NCBI GenBank assembly: GCA_902776375.1
Contig: CACYPV010000004.1
Location: 61,813 to 125,812, forward strand
Direction of reading: 5' to 3'
DNA: 64,000 nt
DNA from: an uncultured Ruminococcus sp.
Lineage (GTDB): Bacteria > Bacillota > Clostridia > Oscillospirales > Acutalibacteraceae
Below the pieces are notes generated by a model. That model was not told the DNA's origin, ran no database searches, and saw only the letters and a list, made by a program, of their open reading frames with translations. This document shows positions 8,252-16,648 of the stretch, one piece after another. Both the position numbers and the translations under genes were made by a program. Every line of letters starts with the position of its first letter. Within the stretch, counting starts at the first letter, position 1.

Positions 8252-9391
8252 TTATTCGGTAAACAACTTTTTTATTTTGTCAAAAAAGCTTCTTCTCTTG
8301 GGGTAATTCTTCTCGGAGGTCGAGCGTTCAAATTCGCGCACAAGCTCCTTTTGCTTGCTGTTGAGGCTCTTGGGAATTTCGATGATCACGCGTACGAACT
8401 GGTCGCCCTTGCCTCTGCCGCCGAGCTTAGGGAAGCCTCTGCCCTTCAGCTTGAATACGTCGCCGGGCTGGGTGCCGTCGTGTATCGTGTATTTTACCTT
8501 GCCGTCGATGGTCGGCACAACCACTTCGCCGCCGAGAGTTGCCTGAGCGAAGGTTATGGGCAGGTCGCACCACACGTCGTCGCCCCTGCGCTCAAAGAGC
8601 GAATGTCCGCGCACGGTGACATAAACGTGCAGATCGCCCGCGGGGCCGCCGTTGTAGCCCGCGTTGCCGTGTCCGCCCACGTTGAGTATCTGCTGATCCC
8701 TGATGCCGGCGGGGATGGTTACGTCGACCGAGGAGGTCTTGCGCTGTCTGCCCGAGCCGCTGCACTTGCGGCAGGGGTTGTCGACTATTTTGCCCGTGCC
8801 GTGACAGGCGTCGCAGGAGCGTTGGGTCTGGATTACGCCGAAGGGCGAACGCTGGTTTATGGTCACCCTGCCGGAGCCGCCGCAAGCCGAGCAGGTCTTG
8901 GGCTGCGAGCCCGCCGCCGCACCCGTGCCGTGGCACTCGTCGCAGGTGGAAACGTTGGTGTAGGTAATGGTCTTTTTGCAGCCCTTGGCGCTTTCGTCAA
9001 AGGTGATGGTGACGTTTGCCTCGATGTCGCTGCCGCGCTGGGGAGCGTTGGCGCGTCCCTGACGTCTGCCGCCGAAGCCGCCGAAGAAGCTTGAGAAGAT
9101 GTCGTCAAGGTCGATGCCGCCGCCGAAGGGGCTGCCGCTGGGACCGCCCGCGCCGAAGTTTGGGTCTACTCCCGCGTGACCGAACTGGTCGTAGCGCGCG
9201 CGCTTATCCTTGTCGGACAGCACCTCGTACGCCTCGTTTACCTCCTTGAACCGCTCCTCGCACTCCTTGTCGCCGGGGTGAAGGTCGGGGTGGTATTTTT
9301 TGGCGCTCTGTCTGAACGCCTTTTTGATATCGTCTTCGCTCGCGCCCTTTTGCAGGCCGAGGACTTCGTAGTAATCTCTTTTTTCTGCCAT
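8252..9391 (-). CDS. dnaJ: Chaperone DnaJ
   Basis: The 379-residue class-I J protein has a J domain with HPD (residues about 5-70, [10 protein letters not shown]). A Gly/Phe-rich stretch follows near residues 75-110 ([14 protein letters not shown]). Next is a zinc domain with four CxxCxGxG repeats ([32 protein letters not shown]), then the C-terminal substrate-binding domains. It delivers clients to DnaK and stimulates its ATPase. Although in line with dnaK, it is separated from it by 188 bases with a hairpin and inverted repeats, so its level may be set separately. Confidence 0.98.
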   Translation of the reverse strand: MAEKRDYYEVLGLQKGASEDDIKKAFRQSAKKYHPDLHPGDKECEERFKEVNEAYEVLSDKDKRARYDQFGHAGVDPNFGAGGPSGSPFGGGIDLDDIFSSFFGGFGGRRQGRANAPQRGSDIEANVTITFDESAKGCKKTITYTNVSTCDECHGTGAAAGSQPKTCSACGGSGRVTINQRSPFGVIQTQRSCDACHGTGKIVDNPCRKCSGSGRQRKTSSVDVTIPAGIRDQQILNVGGHGNAGYNGGPAGDLHVYVTVRGHSLFERRGDDVWCDLPITFAQATLGGEVVVPTIDGKVKYTIHDGTQPGDVFKLKGRGFPKLGGRGKGDQFVRVIIEIPKSLNSKQKELVREFERSTSEKNYPKRRSFFDKIKKLFTE

Positions 9392-9424
9392 TGTCTATCC
9401 CTCCGTAAAATGAATTTCAGGGAA

Positions 9425-9493
9425 ATTCAATTCATTCCTGAGCAAATGCTGTGCTTATAGCGGTATGTAGGGTTTGTTCGGGAATGAATTGAA
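9425..9493 (-). repeat. Inverted repeat in the dnaK-dnaJ gap
   Basis: TTCAATTCATTCC (9426-9438) and GGAATGAATTGAA (9481-9493) are perfect 13-base inverted copies. A second small stem, TGAATTTC/GAAATTCA (about 9411-9429), overlaps the left arm, so two folds compete just before the dnaJ start. Confidence 0.6.
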
Positions 9494-9535
9494 GCGTTGA
9501 ACATTGATAGCGCCTTCCGCGCGTTAAAACCGCCT

Positions 9536-9562
9536 AAAGGAGCTGCTAAAAGCAGCTCCTTT
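9536..9562 (-). terminator. Hairpin after dnaK
   Basis: A perfect 12-bp stem AAAGGAGCTGCT/AGCAGCTCCTTT with a three-base loop lies just past the dnaK stop. The minus-strand tail (AGGCGGTTTT) is only partly U-rich, so partial termination or mRNA 3'-end protection is likely. Confidence 0.6.
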
Positions 9563-9579
9563 CAGCGCTATAGAATTTA

Positions 9580-11436
9580 TCAGTTATTGCCGTCAACGTC
9601 GGTGAAGTCGGCGTCGTATACGTTGGGGTCGCCGCCGTTGTTGTTGGGAGCAGCGCCGCCCATGTCGGGAGCTCCGTTCATATCGGGCGCGCCCTGCTGG
9701 GGAGCAGCCTGCTGGTACAGCTTTGCGCTTACCTCGTAAACGGTCTTCTGCAGGTCTTCCTTAGCCATGTTGATCATGCTGATATCGTTCTTTGCGATGG
9801 CGTCCTTGACAGCCGCTACCTTGGTGTTGACAGCGGACTTGTCGGCGTCGGCGAGCTTGTCGCCGCTCTCGTTGACGAGCTTCTCAGCCTGATAAGCCAG
9901 GTTCTCAGCCTCGTTCTTGGCGTCTACCTCCTCGCGGCGCTTCTTGTCCTCAGCCGCGTACTGCTCGGCTTCCTTGACAGCTTTGTCGATGTCGTCCTTG
10001 CTCATGTTGGTGGAGGAGGAGATGGTGATCTTCTGCTCCTTGCCGGTGCCGAGATCCTTCGCGGAAACGTTTACGATACCGTTCGCGTCGATATCGAAGG
10101 TCACCTCGATCTGCGGGATGCCGCGCATAGCGGGAGCAATGCCGGTCAGAGCGAACAGACCGAGCTGCTTGTTGTCGCGAGCGAACTCACGCTCACCCTG
10201 AAGAACGTTGATCTCGACCTGAGTCTGGTTATCGGCTGCGGTGGAGAAGATCTGGCTCTTCTTGGTGGGGATGGTGGTGTTTCTGTCGATGATCTTGGTC
10301 ATGATGCCGCCCATGGTCTCAACGCCGAGCGAAAGGGGAGTGACGTCGAGCAGGAGCAGACCCTCGACCTCGCCGCCGAGAACGCCCGCCTGGATAGCGG
10401 CGCCGATAGCTACGCACTCGTCGGGGTTGATGCCCTTGAACGGCTCTTTGCCGATAAGCTTCTGAACAGCTTCCTGAACCGCGGGGATCCTGGAGGAACC
10501 GCCAACCATGAGCACCTTGTCGATCTGACTGATCTGCAGACCGGAGTCGGACAGCGCGCTTCTTACGGGACCCATAGTAGCCTCTACGAGGTCGGAAGTG
10601 AGCTCGTTGAACTTAGCTCTGGTGAGAGTGAGGTCGAGGTGCTTGGGGCCTGTCTGGTCGGCTGTGATGAAGGGCAGGTTGATCGAGGACGAGGTGACGC
10701 CCGACAGCTCGATCTTAGCCTTTTCAGCAGCTTCTTTAAGGCGCTGCATAGCCATTTTATCGCTTGAAAGGTCGATGCCTGTTTCGGTTCTGAAGGACTG
10801 TACCATCCAGTCGATGATACGCTTATCGAAGTCGTCGCCGCCGAGACGGTTGTTACCTGCTGTGGCGAGAACTTCCTGTACGCCGTCGCCCATCTCGATG
10901 ATGGATACGTCGAAGGTGCCGCCGCCGAGGTCGTAAACCATGACCTTTTGGTCGTTTTCTTTGTCAACGCCGTAGCTGAGCGCCGCGGCTGTGGGCTCGT
11001 TGATGATCCTCTTTACGTCAAGACCCGCGATCTTGCCGGCGTCCTTGGTAGCCTGACGCTGAGCGTCGGTGAAGTATGCGGGAACGGTGATGACCGCCTG
11101 TGTTACGGTCTCGCCCAGATAAGCTTCGGCGTCAGCCTTGAGCTTCTGCAGGATCATCGCGGAGATCTCCTGGGGAGTGTAGCTTTTGCTGTCGATGGTA
11201 ACCTTGTAAGCGGAGCCCATTTCGCGCTTGATGGATGAAACGGTGCGCTCGGGGTTGGTGATAGCCTGACGCTTTGCGACCTGACCTACCATTCTTTCGC
11301 CGTTCTTTGAGAACGCGACTACGGACGGGGTGGTTCTGCTGCCTTCGGCGTTAGCGATAACTACGGGCTCGCCGCCTTCGATGACCGCTACGCAAGAGTT
11401 GGTTGTACCTAAATCTATACCTATTGTTTTTGCCAT
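9580..11436 (-). CDS. dnaK: Chaperone DnaK (Hsp70)
   Basis: The 618-residue protein starts with the ATPase signature [14 protein letters not shown], has the second Hsp70 signature [13 protein letters not shown] near residue 170 and the third [13 protein letters not shown] near residue 310. The substrate-binding domain and helical lid follow, and it ends in a Gly/Asn/Pro-rich tail with acidic DVDGNN. It is the central Hsp70 of the operon and works with GrpE and DnaJ. The AGGAGGA site precedes the ATG. The length is normal for Firmicutes. Confidence 0.98.
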   Translation of the reverse strand: MAKTIGIDLGTTNSCVAVIEGGEPVVIANAEGSRTTPSVVAFSKNGERMVGQVAKRQAITNPERTVSSIKREMGSAYKVTIDSKSYTPQEISAMILQKLKADAEAYLGETVTQAVITVPAYFTDAQRQATKDAGKIAGLDVKRIINEPTAAALSYGVDKENDQKVMVYDLGGGTFDVSIIEMGDGVQEVLATAGNNRLGGDDFDKRIIDWMVQSFRTETGIDLSSDKMAMQRLKEAAEKAKIELSGVTSSSINLPFITADQTGPKHLDLTLTRAKFNELTSDLVEATMGPVRSALSDSGLQISQIDKVLMVGGSSRIPAVQEAVQKLIGKEPFKGINPDECVAIGAAIQAGVLGGEVEGLLLLDVTPLSLGVETMGGIMTKIIDRNTTIPTKKSQIFSTAADNQTQVEINVLQGEREFARDNKQLGLFALTGIAPAMRGIPQIEVTFDIDANGIVNVSAKDLGTGKEQKITISSSTNMSKDDIDKAVKEAEQYAAEDKKRREEVDAKNEAENLAYQAEKLVNESGDKLADADKSAVNTKVAAVKDAIAKNDISMINMAKEDLQKTVYEVSAKLYQQAAPQQGAPDMNGAPDMGGAAPNNNGGDPNVYDADFTDVDGNN

Positions 11437-11477
11437 GATGAATTCCTCCTGAAAATAAATGTTGATTTATCATTTTG

Positions 11478-11512
11478 ATTCGTAATTACGAATTACGCAT
11501 TACACATTAATT
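11478..11512. repeat. Heptamer tandem repeat, AATGCGT class, inverted
   Basis: Units ATTCGTA, ATTACGA, ATTACGC, ATTACAC and ATTAATT have a 7-base period. Read on the minus strand they match the AATGCGT class at 3666-3700. The array ends in the grpE stop codon (11507-11509) and fills the grpE-dnaK gap. Confidence 0.7.
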
Positions 11513-12061
11513 TGTTACCTGCACCATTGCGTGCCTTATGATCTTGTCGCCTATTTTGTAGCCTGTCTGGAACACGGCGGCTATCTTGCCCGAGTCGAGC
11601 TCGTCGCTGTCCACCATGCCGATGGCATTGTGCAGGTTGGGGTCGAAGTCCTCGCCGACCTTGCCGTAGGTTTCGATCTTGAGTTTTTCAAACGACTTGT
11701 TGAGCTGGTTTGAAATAAGTTCGATACCCTTGATTATCTCGGGATCGGCGTCCTTAAGGTTTTCAAGCGCCATTCTTACGCTGTCCGCTACGGGAAGCAG
11801 CTCGGTGACCGCCTTTGATGTGGCGTCGTCGTAGAGCGACAGCTTTTCGTTCGCGGTGCGTTTGCGGTAGTTGTCGTATTCGGCAGCCAAGCGCATGTAC
11901 TTTTCCTTGCCCGCGGCGACTTCGTCTTCAAGCGCCTTAATTTTTTCCTGAGTTTCGTCGGTTTCTTCGGGCTGCTCCGGTGCAGTCTCCTCTTCGGGGG
12001 CGGTCTCTTCGGTCTTTACTTCCTCGACCTCAGCCGCCTCGTCCTTCTTTTTTTTGGACAT
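11507..12061 (-). CDS. grpE: Nucleotide exchange factor GrpE
   Basis: The 184-residue protein has a long charged N-terminal stretch (Glu-rich, residues 5-40), then the coiled-coil dimerisation helix, and the conserved C-terminal beta part with NLHNAIGMV and VQTGYKIGDKIIRHAMV-type sequence. It releases ADP from DnaK. It lies 13 bases after hrcA, with dnaK downstream. Its stop codon is part of a heptamer repeat. Confidence 0.96.
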   Translation of the reverse strand: MSKKKKDEAAEVEEVKTEETAPEEETAPEQPEETDETQEKIKALEDEVAAGKEKYMRLAAEYDNYRKRTANEKLSLYDDATSKAVTELLPVADSVRMALENLKDADPEIIKGIELISNQLNKSFEKLKIETYGKVGEDFDPNLHNAIGMVDSDELDSGKIAAVFQTGYKIGDKIIRHAMVQVTN

Positions 12062-12074
12062 CGGGATACCTCCT

Positions 12075-13103
12075 CTATTTTTCTATAAGCTCGCCGATAA
12101 GTTCACCGGCGTTTTCCGCTACGCATTGTAAAACCGAAAGCGTTCGCGCGTAGTCCATTCGCGTCGGCCCTGTTACGGCAAGCACGCCCGACGCGGCGCT
12201 TCCTGCCGAATACCTGGCCGAAGCCACCGAGCTGTTTGAGAGCTCGACGCGGCTGTTTTCGGCGCCGATGGCTACAGACGCGTTTTGCGGTGTTTTGAGC
12301 AGCATTGCCGCCAGATCGTGATCGTTTTGCCAAAACTCCCACAGGCGGTGCGCTTCCGCAAGGCTTGCGCCCGTTATGCTCATAAGCTTTCCAAAGCCGC
12401 TGCGGCAAACCCTTACGCGCGCCGCGTTTGAGCAAGCGTCCATGATCGCCATAAGCGGGGCGGTCATGAAGAGCGACAGCTCGCCGAAGCCCGCCGCCGC
12501 CGTTTGGACGAAGGGACGGTTCACGGCGCTCAGCCTTATTCCCGCGAAAACGTCGTTGAAGGCCTTTTCGAACACCCCGAGAAGCTCTGGGGTCAGCAGA
12601 AAGTCACAGCGGAACAGCTTGGTTTGGATAACGCCCGTCGAGGCTATCACGACAGCCATGCCCGTGTGCGCGCCGGTAGCTACAAAGCTTATGCGGCGTA
12701 TCCTGCCGTCGTCGCCGTTCGGCGTGGTGGCAAGGGCGGCGCAGCTTGTAAGCCGTGCCAGCACGTCGGCCGCGCTCTGCAATATGCTCTCGGGCGAATC
12801 TGAGTTTTCCTCGAGCGATTCGCGGATATACTCTCTGCCGCGTTCGGATATGGGCTTGAGCTTCATGATATTGTCAACGTAATAGCGGTAGCCTAGCCGG
12901 GTGGGTACTCTTCCCGCCGAGATGTGCGGCTGGGCGATGTAGCCCTTTTCGGTGAGCTCCGCCATGTCGTTGCGGACGGTTGCCGAGGACACCGAAAGTC
13001 CTTCGACATTCAGCAGCGACTTGGAACCCACAGGCTCACCGCTTTGGATGAAGCGCTCCACGATCTCGGATAGGATCTTTTGCTTTCTCGCGGACGGTTC
13101 CAT
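12075..13103 (-). CDS. hrcA: Heat-inducible transcription repressor HrcA
   Basis: The 342-residue repressor has a winged-helix N-terminal domain (KQKILSEIVERFIQSGEPVGSK, shortened here to its core) followed by NDMAELTEKGYIAQPHISAGR, a strong HrcA signature. The GAF-like and dimerisation domains follow. It binds CIRCE elements and represses hrcA-grpE-dnaK-dnaJ-prmA. I chose the ATG at 13103: AGAGGTG precedes it, and the CIRCE operator lies just upstream, while the longer frame would place CIRCE inside the coding region. Confidence 0.95.
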   Translation of the reverse strand: MEPSARKQKILSEIVERFIQSGEPVGSKSLLNVEGLSVSSATVRNDMAELTEKGYIAQPHISAGRVPTRLGYRYYVDNIMKLKPISERGREYIRESLEENSDSPESILQSAADVLARLTSCAALATTPNGDDGRIRRISFVATGAHTGMAVVIASTGVIQTKLFRCDFLLTPELLGVFEKAFNDVFAGIRLSAVNRPFVQTAAAGFGELSLFMTAPLMAIMDACSNAARVRVCRSGFGKLMSITGASLAEAHRLWEFWQNDHDLAAMLLKTPQNASVAIGAENSRVELSNSSVASARYSAGSAASGVLAVTGPTRMDYARTLSVLQCVAENAGELIGELIEK

Positions 13104-13117
13104 GTTTTTCACCTCTT

Positions 13118-13144
13118 TTAGCACTCTCAATGGTCGAGTGCTAA
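13118..13144. promoter_or_regulatory. CIRCE operator
   Basis: Perfect consensus TTAGCACTC, nine-base spacer, GAGTGCTAA. It overlaps the start of the hrcA transcript. Confidence 0.97.
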
Positions 13145-13157
13145 CTGCTTTATTCAT

Positions 13158-13186
13158 ACTATATCCTAAAAGTCAGAAAAAGTCAA
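13158..13186 (-). promoter_or_regulatory. Promoter of the hrcA operon
   Basis: Minus strand: TTGACT (13186-13181), 17 bases, TATAGT (13163-13158), placing the start point next to CIRCE. Confidence 0.85.
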
Positions 13187-13237
13187 GGGGTATTTTGAAA
13201 TTTCTTGAAAGTTTCACCTTTTGTTCACAAAGGATGG

Positions 13238-13266
13238 TTGACAATACCGGCATAAGCCGTTATATT
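13238..13266 (+). promoter_or_regulatory. Promoter of the small membrane protein gene
   Basis: TTGACA (13238-13243), 17 bases, TATATT (13261-13266). Confidence 0.65.
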
Positions 13267-13289
13267 ATAATAGGAAAGAGGGGAATGAT

Positions 13290-13550
13290 TTGGATTTCTT
13301 ACAGTATTTCTATGTGTTTTTATGGGCGGCGCTCGCTGTCATGGTGGCTGTCATAGGCAGAAAAGAGGGCTTGCTGGCGGTCGTGATGACGTCGTTTTTC
13401 GTCTTTATGGCTGTATGGTTCGGGCTGCGCGCCTTTGGCGGTATAGCGATGTTCGACGGCGCGTTGGGCATTGTGTTCAGGTGCGTGCTGGGAGCTTATG
13501 CCGTCGCTCTGGGATTAATATGGTTTATCAAGCGCAGACGTGAAAAATAA
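13290..13550 (+). CDS. Small membrane protein, function unknown
   Basis: An 86-residue protein with three likely transmembrane helices (residues about 5-22, 28-47, 58-79) and a basic end, RRRREK-like (IKRRREK). It starts with TTG behind GAAAGAGGGG. It has its own promoter and is divergent from hrcA. I do not recognise a family beyond small integral membrane proteins. Confidence 0.6.
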   Translation: MDFLQYFYVFLWAALAVMVAVIGRKEGLLAVVMTSFFVFMAVWFGLRAFGGIAMFDGALGIVFRCVLGAYAVALGLIWFIKRRREK

Positions 13551-13710
13551 CGCTCACTATATATATTGTTTAACTAAAATCCGCACACAATATGTGGGCG
13601 GCGACCCGCTGCGTAACAAAAAAGTGCAGTTTTTTTGAAAAAACGCTTGATTTTCGCGAAAGTTTATGATAGTATAATATCCATATGACTGATATTAAGG
13701 AGGTGGGACA

Positions 13711-13971
13711 ATGGCAAACATCAAGTCCGCGAAGAAGCGCGTTAAGGTTATCGCTACCAAGACCGCGCGCAACAAGGCTGCGAAGTCGGCTCTTAAGACA
13801 GCTATCAAGAAAGCGTACTACGCTGTTGACACCAACGCTGACAATAAGCAGGAGGCTGTCCGTTTCGCGATCAAGAAGATCGATCAGGCTACAGCTAAGG
13901 GTATTCTGCACAAGAACACCGCTGCCAGAAGAAAATCAAATCTTCAAAAGCGTCTGAACGAGGCCGCGTAA
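13711..13971 (+). CDS. rpsT: 30S ribosomal protein S20
   Basis: The 86-residue basic helical protein begins MANIKSAKKRVKV and includes ARNKAAKSALKTAIKKA, the S20 signature that binds 16S rRNA. AAGGAGGTG precedes the ATG. A TATAAT at 13673-13678 marks a probable promoter, though the best -35 (TTGATT at 13647) has a long 20-base spacing. A strong terminator follows. Confidence 0.97.
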   Translation: MANIKSAKKRVKVIATKTARNKAAKSALKTAIKKAYYAVDTNADNKQEAVRFAIKKIDQATAKGILHKNTAARRKSNLQKRLNEAA

Positions 13972-13995
13972 GCGAATAACGATTTCTGAACTTGG

Positions 13996-14022
13996 AAAGC
14001 AGAGTTTTTCTCTGCTTTTTTT
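13996..14022 (+). terminator. Terminator of rpsT
   Basis: AAGCAGAG/CTCTGCTT stem followed by a seven-T tract. Confidence 0.9.
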
Positions 14023-14031
14023 GTTTTTCTG

Positions 14032-14060
14032 TTGACATTTCAGGGAAAATTGATTAAAAT
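14032..14060 (+). promoter_or_regulatory. Promoter of the 49-residue membrane peptide gene
   Basis: TTGACA (14032-14037), 17 bases, TAAAAT (14055-14060). Confidence 0.8.
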
Positions 14061-14118
14061 ATATATAGTATTTGCGCTGACCCTTGTTAATAATATTTGT
14101 ATCAACGGAGGTTTTATC

Positions 14119-14268
14119 ATGAAAAACAAAAAGTTATTCTGGATCATCGGCATAATTTCGGTCGTTGCTGCTCTTTCCGCTGCTTTGACCGCGTTCTTTA
14201 TCGTAAAGGACAAGCAAAAAAAGGATGACGAGGAATTGATGGAGTATCTTGACAGTTCCATTGAGTGA
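14119..14268 (+). CDS. Small single-span membrane peptide
   Basis: A 49-residue peptide: short basic start MKNKK, one hydrophobic helix (residues about 6-30, WIIGIISVVAALSAALTAFF) and a charged cytoplasmic tail KDKQKKDDEELMEYL. ACGGAGG precedes the ATG, and a promoter and a terminator bracket the gene, so it is a real monocistronic unit. The following Nif11-like gene lies just past the terminator. Function unknown. Confidence 0.65.
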   Translation: MKNKKLFWIIGIISVVAALSAALTAFFIVKDKQKKDDEELMEYLDSSIE

Positions 14269-14275
14269 TTCGTAT

Positions 14276-14302
14276 GCCCGACTGACGTCGGGCTTCTTTT
14301 TT
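14276..14302 (+). terminator. Terminator after the small membrane peptide gene
   Basis: GCCCGAC (14276-14282) and GTCGGGC (14287-14293) with a four-base loop, then TTCTTTTTT. The ribosome site of the next gene starts within 5 bases, so the hairpin could also attenuate that gene. Confidence 0.8.
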
Positions 14303-14316
14303 GAGGAGAGGTTTTT

Positions 14317-14595
14317 ATGATAGAACAGGAGCTTGAACGGCTTTTGCAGGACGCGAAGTCGGATGAAAAACTAAAGGCAGAGCTTTTGAACACCCGAAAA
14401 AGCGACGACCCAGTCGAGGACTTTTGCGCGCTGGCGAGGGATAAAGGCTACGGGATAAACGCGGGCGAGCTGATGGCGCTGGGGCAAAACGAGAACGACG
14501 CGAAGCTGCGCAGCGTGAACGGCGGCGGAGTCGACCCCATAGAGGGTTGGGACGACGCGTACGAGCAGTTTTTTATGACGCTGATCTGGACTTGA
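14317..14595 (+). CDS. Nif11-type leader peptide / RiPP precursor-like protein
   Basis: The 92-residue acidic protein has the layout of Nif11-family natural-product precursors. A helical leader (LERLLQDAKSDEKLKAELL, then FCALARDKGYGINAGELMAL) is followed by a double-glycine-type cleavage motif, SVNGGG, near residues 67-72. A short 20-residue tail rich in aromatic and acidic residues (EGWDDAYEQFFMTLIWT) would be the core. The core has no Cys, Ser and only one Thr after the glycines, so classical thioether formation is not expected. AGGAGAGG precedes the ATG. No modifying enzyme or peptidase transporter is in the window, so it is an orphan, or a Nif11-domain protein with another role. Confidence 0.65.
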   Translation: MIEQELERLLQDAKSDEKLKAELLNTRKSDDPVEDFCALARDKGYGINAGELMALGQNENDAKLRSVNGGGVDPIEGWDDAYEQFFMTLIWT

Positions 14596-14622
14596 CATTT
14601 TCAAACTTTAGCATTAATTCTC

Positions 14623-14651
14623 TTGCTTTTTCAAAAAAAGTGTGGTAAAGT
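14623..14651 (+). promoter_or_regulatory. Promoter of the acidic-tail membrane protein gene
   Basis: TTGCTT (14623-14628), 17 bases, TAAAGT (14646-14651) with an upstream TG. Confidence 0.6.
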
Positions 14652-14693
14652 ATTACTGTTGCTTTAAAATACATTGATGGAGGATGTTTTTCA

Positions 14694-15287
14694 ATGAGAA
14701 AACCCGATAAAAAAGAACATATCAATCTTCTGTTTTCCGCTTTTTTGGTTATCGCTTTTATTATCTGCGCTAACTTCTTCGCGAAATCGATCGAGAGCAT
14801 GAGCGTGATGGCGGGAAGGCTCGTCGTTGCGGGCGTATATATCGTTTTCGGCGTGCTGCTGTTTTTCGCTACAAGGATAGGCGAGGGCAAGCCGGTAAAG
14901 CGCTTTTCTCCCTTTACTCTGTGCGTCATGGTAGTGCCGTCGTTCTTTATCATCCTTGCTTCGCTGTTTGACGGAATGCCCCTGCACGGCGCTTTCATGC
15001 CCGGCAGCGTTTACGGACTGAGCGTTGTTGCTTCGCTGGCATCGGTAGCCTTTGGTTACGGTATCCTCTACACCTTCTTCAGCGGCTTTGAGCTTGAGGA
15101 AGAAGATGAGTACGATGACGACGACGAGGATTATGAGGACGATGATGACGACGACGTCGTATATGGCGAAACCGACGCGGATATGACCGAAACCGAGGAT
15201 TACGAGGAAGAGGAAGAGGAAGAAGAAGAAGAAGAAGAATCCGACGAGGACGCTGTGATGCGTCGCTACGAAAGACTCGGTTTATAA
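14694..15287 (+). CDS. Membrane protein with long poly-Asp/Glu tail
   Basis: A 197-residue protein. Four hydrophobic helices fall near residues 12-32, 38-60, 75-95 and 108-130. From residue about 138 to 190 the sequence is almost only Asp and Glu with a few Tyr, including runs of 6 Asp and 12 Glu. It ends in a short mixed stretch, VMRRYERLGL. The Glu run is encoded by a GAA/GAG microsatellite at 15205-15240; length changes there would stay in frame. GGAGG precedes the ATG. No family recognised; an acidic cytoplasmic tail could bind cations or basic proteins, but that is only a guess. Confidence 0.65.
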   Translation: MRKPDKKEHINLLFSAFLVIAFIICANFFAKSIESMSVMAGRLVVAGVYIVFGVLLFFATRIGEGKPVKRFSPFTLCVMVVPSFFIILASLFDGMPLHGAFMPGSVYGLSVVASLASVAFGYGILYTFFSGFELEEEDEYDDDDEDYEDDDDDDVVYGETDADMTETEDYEEEEEEEEEEEESDEDAVMRRYERLGL

Positions 15288-15301
15288 TACTTGGATCAGT
15301 T

Positions 15302-15328
15302 AAGGCGTGCCTTCGGGCGCGCCTTTTT
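15302..15328 (+). terminator. Terminator of the acidic-tail gene
   Basis: AAGGCGTGCC, TTCG tetraloop, GGCGCGCCTT, then T-tract. Confidence 0.9.
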
Positions 15329-15425
15329 GAGTACATTACGGCGGCTGATTGATAATGTCACCAAAAAAGACGGGGCAAGGCGACGATTTTTCTAAAGGAG
15401 AAATTCAGTTAAAACTTGGGATTTA

Positions 15426-15454
15426 TTGACTTTTGCTTTTTGTTATAATATAAT
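15426..15454 (+). promoter_or_regulatory. Promoter of the amino-sugar glycosylation operon
   Basis: TTGACT (15426-15431), 17 bases, TATAAT (15449-15454). Confidence 0.85.
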
Positions 15455-15513
15455 TGATTATGTGCGAGTATATGTAATCAAACCAACAAGTAATCAAGAT
15501 AAGAAGGGATTTT

Positions 15514-16644
15514 ATGATACCGTTTAACGTACCTCCGTTTTTGGGAACGGAAACCGACTATATCGTTGAGGCGATAAAGAACCAAAAGATCTGCGGCGAC
15601 GGCCCGTTTACTAAAAAATGCCACCAGTGGCTTGAGGAAAAAACAGGCACCGCAAAGGCGCTGCTGACCACCTCCTGCACCCATTCGCTCGAGATGGCGG
15701 CGCTGCTGCTCGACATCAAGCCCGGCGACGAGGTCATTCTGCCTTCGTTCACCTTCTGCTCCACCGCCGACGCCTTTGCGCTGCGCGGAGCGAAGCTGGT
15801 GTTTGTCGACATCCGTCCCGACACCATGAACATCGACGAAAAGCTGATAGAGGACGCGATCACCGAAAAGACAAAGGCTATCGTGCCTGTTCACTACGCG
15901 GGCGTCGCCTGCGAGATGGACGCGATAATGGATATCGCAAAGCGTCACGGCTTAAAGGTCGTTGAGGACGCGGCTCAGGCGGTAATGAGCGAATACAAGG
16001 GACAGGCTTTGGGCACCATCGGCGACTTTGGCTGCTATTCCTTCCACGAAACCAAAAACTACAGCATGGGCGAGGGCGGCGCGCTGCTCATTAAGGACGG
16101 CGGCCTTACCGCCGACGCCGAGATAATCCGCGAAAAGGGAACCAACCGCAGCGTGTTCCTGCGCGGACAGATAGATAAATACACCTGGGTCAACTACGGT
16201 TCGTCCTACCTGCCCAGCGACATGAACGCCGCGTACCTTTGGGCGCAGCTTCAGCAGGCGGATATGATAAACGAAAACCGCCTCGCATCGTGGCAAAAGT
16301 ACTACGACGCGTTTGAAGAGCTTGAAAAAGAAGGCTTTGTTCAGCGTCCGATCATTCCCGAGGGCTGCAAGCACAACGCGCACATGTTCTATCTTAAGGC
16401 GAAGGATCTTGAGGAGAGGACCGCGCTGATCTCCTTCCTGAAAGAGAACGGCGTAATGGCGGTGTTCCACTACATCCCGCTGCACAGCGCTCCCGCGGGT
16501 CAGAAGTTCGGCGTGTTCCACGGCGAGGACAGATACACCACAAGCGAGTCCGACAGGCTGTTAAGACTGCCGATGTACTATGATTTGACCGATGAGGATA
16601 TCAACAAGGTAATTGATACGGTAATCAAATTCTACAAGGGTTGA
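15514..16644 (+). CDS. wecE: dTDP-4-amino-4,6-dideoxygalactose transaminase
   Basis: The 376-residue DegT/DnrJ/EryC1-type PLP enzyme is very close in sequence to E. coli WecE (RffA) along its whole length: IPFNVPPFLGTE start, CGDGPFTKKC, PGDEVILPSFTF, VPVHYAGVACEMD, VVEDAAQAVM. The PLP lysine sits in SFHETKNYSMGEGG at residue 181. It transaminates dTDP-4-keto-6-deoxyglucose to dTDP-Fuc4N. The substrate would come from RfbA and RfbB encoded at the end of the same operon. The match to WecE rather than to other sugar aminotransferases is from memory of the family, and strong. Confidence 0.92.
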   Translation: MIPFNVPPFLGTETDYIVEAIKNQKICGDGPFTKKCHQWLEEKTGTAKALLTTSCTHSLEMAALLLDIKPGDEVILPSFTFCSTADAFALRGAKLVFVDIRPDTMNIDEKLIEDAITEKTKAIVPVHYAGVACEMDAIMDIAKRHGLKVVEDAAQAVMSEYKGQALGTIGDFGCYSFHETKNYSMGEGGALLIKDGGLTADAEIIREKGTNRSVFLRGQIDKYTWVNYGSSYLPSDMNAAYLWAQLQQADMINENRLASWQKYYDAFEELEKEGFVQRPIIPEGCKHNAHMFYLKAKDLEERTALISFLKENGVMAVFHYIPLHSAPAGQKFGVFHGEDRYTTSESDRLLRLPMYYDLTDEDINKVIDTVIKFYKG

Positions 16645-16648
16645 TAAT

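Noticed and set aside
12075-13157. HrcA with an 18-residue N-terminal extension
   Set aside because: The extension would be encoded by the CIRCE operator and the -10 region.
14032-14268. Longer version of the 49-residue peptide gene starting near 14032
   Set aside because: That start lies in the promoter; ACGGAGG before 14119 sets the real start.
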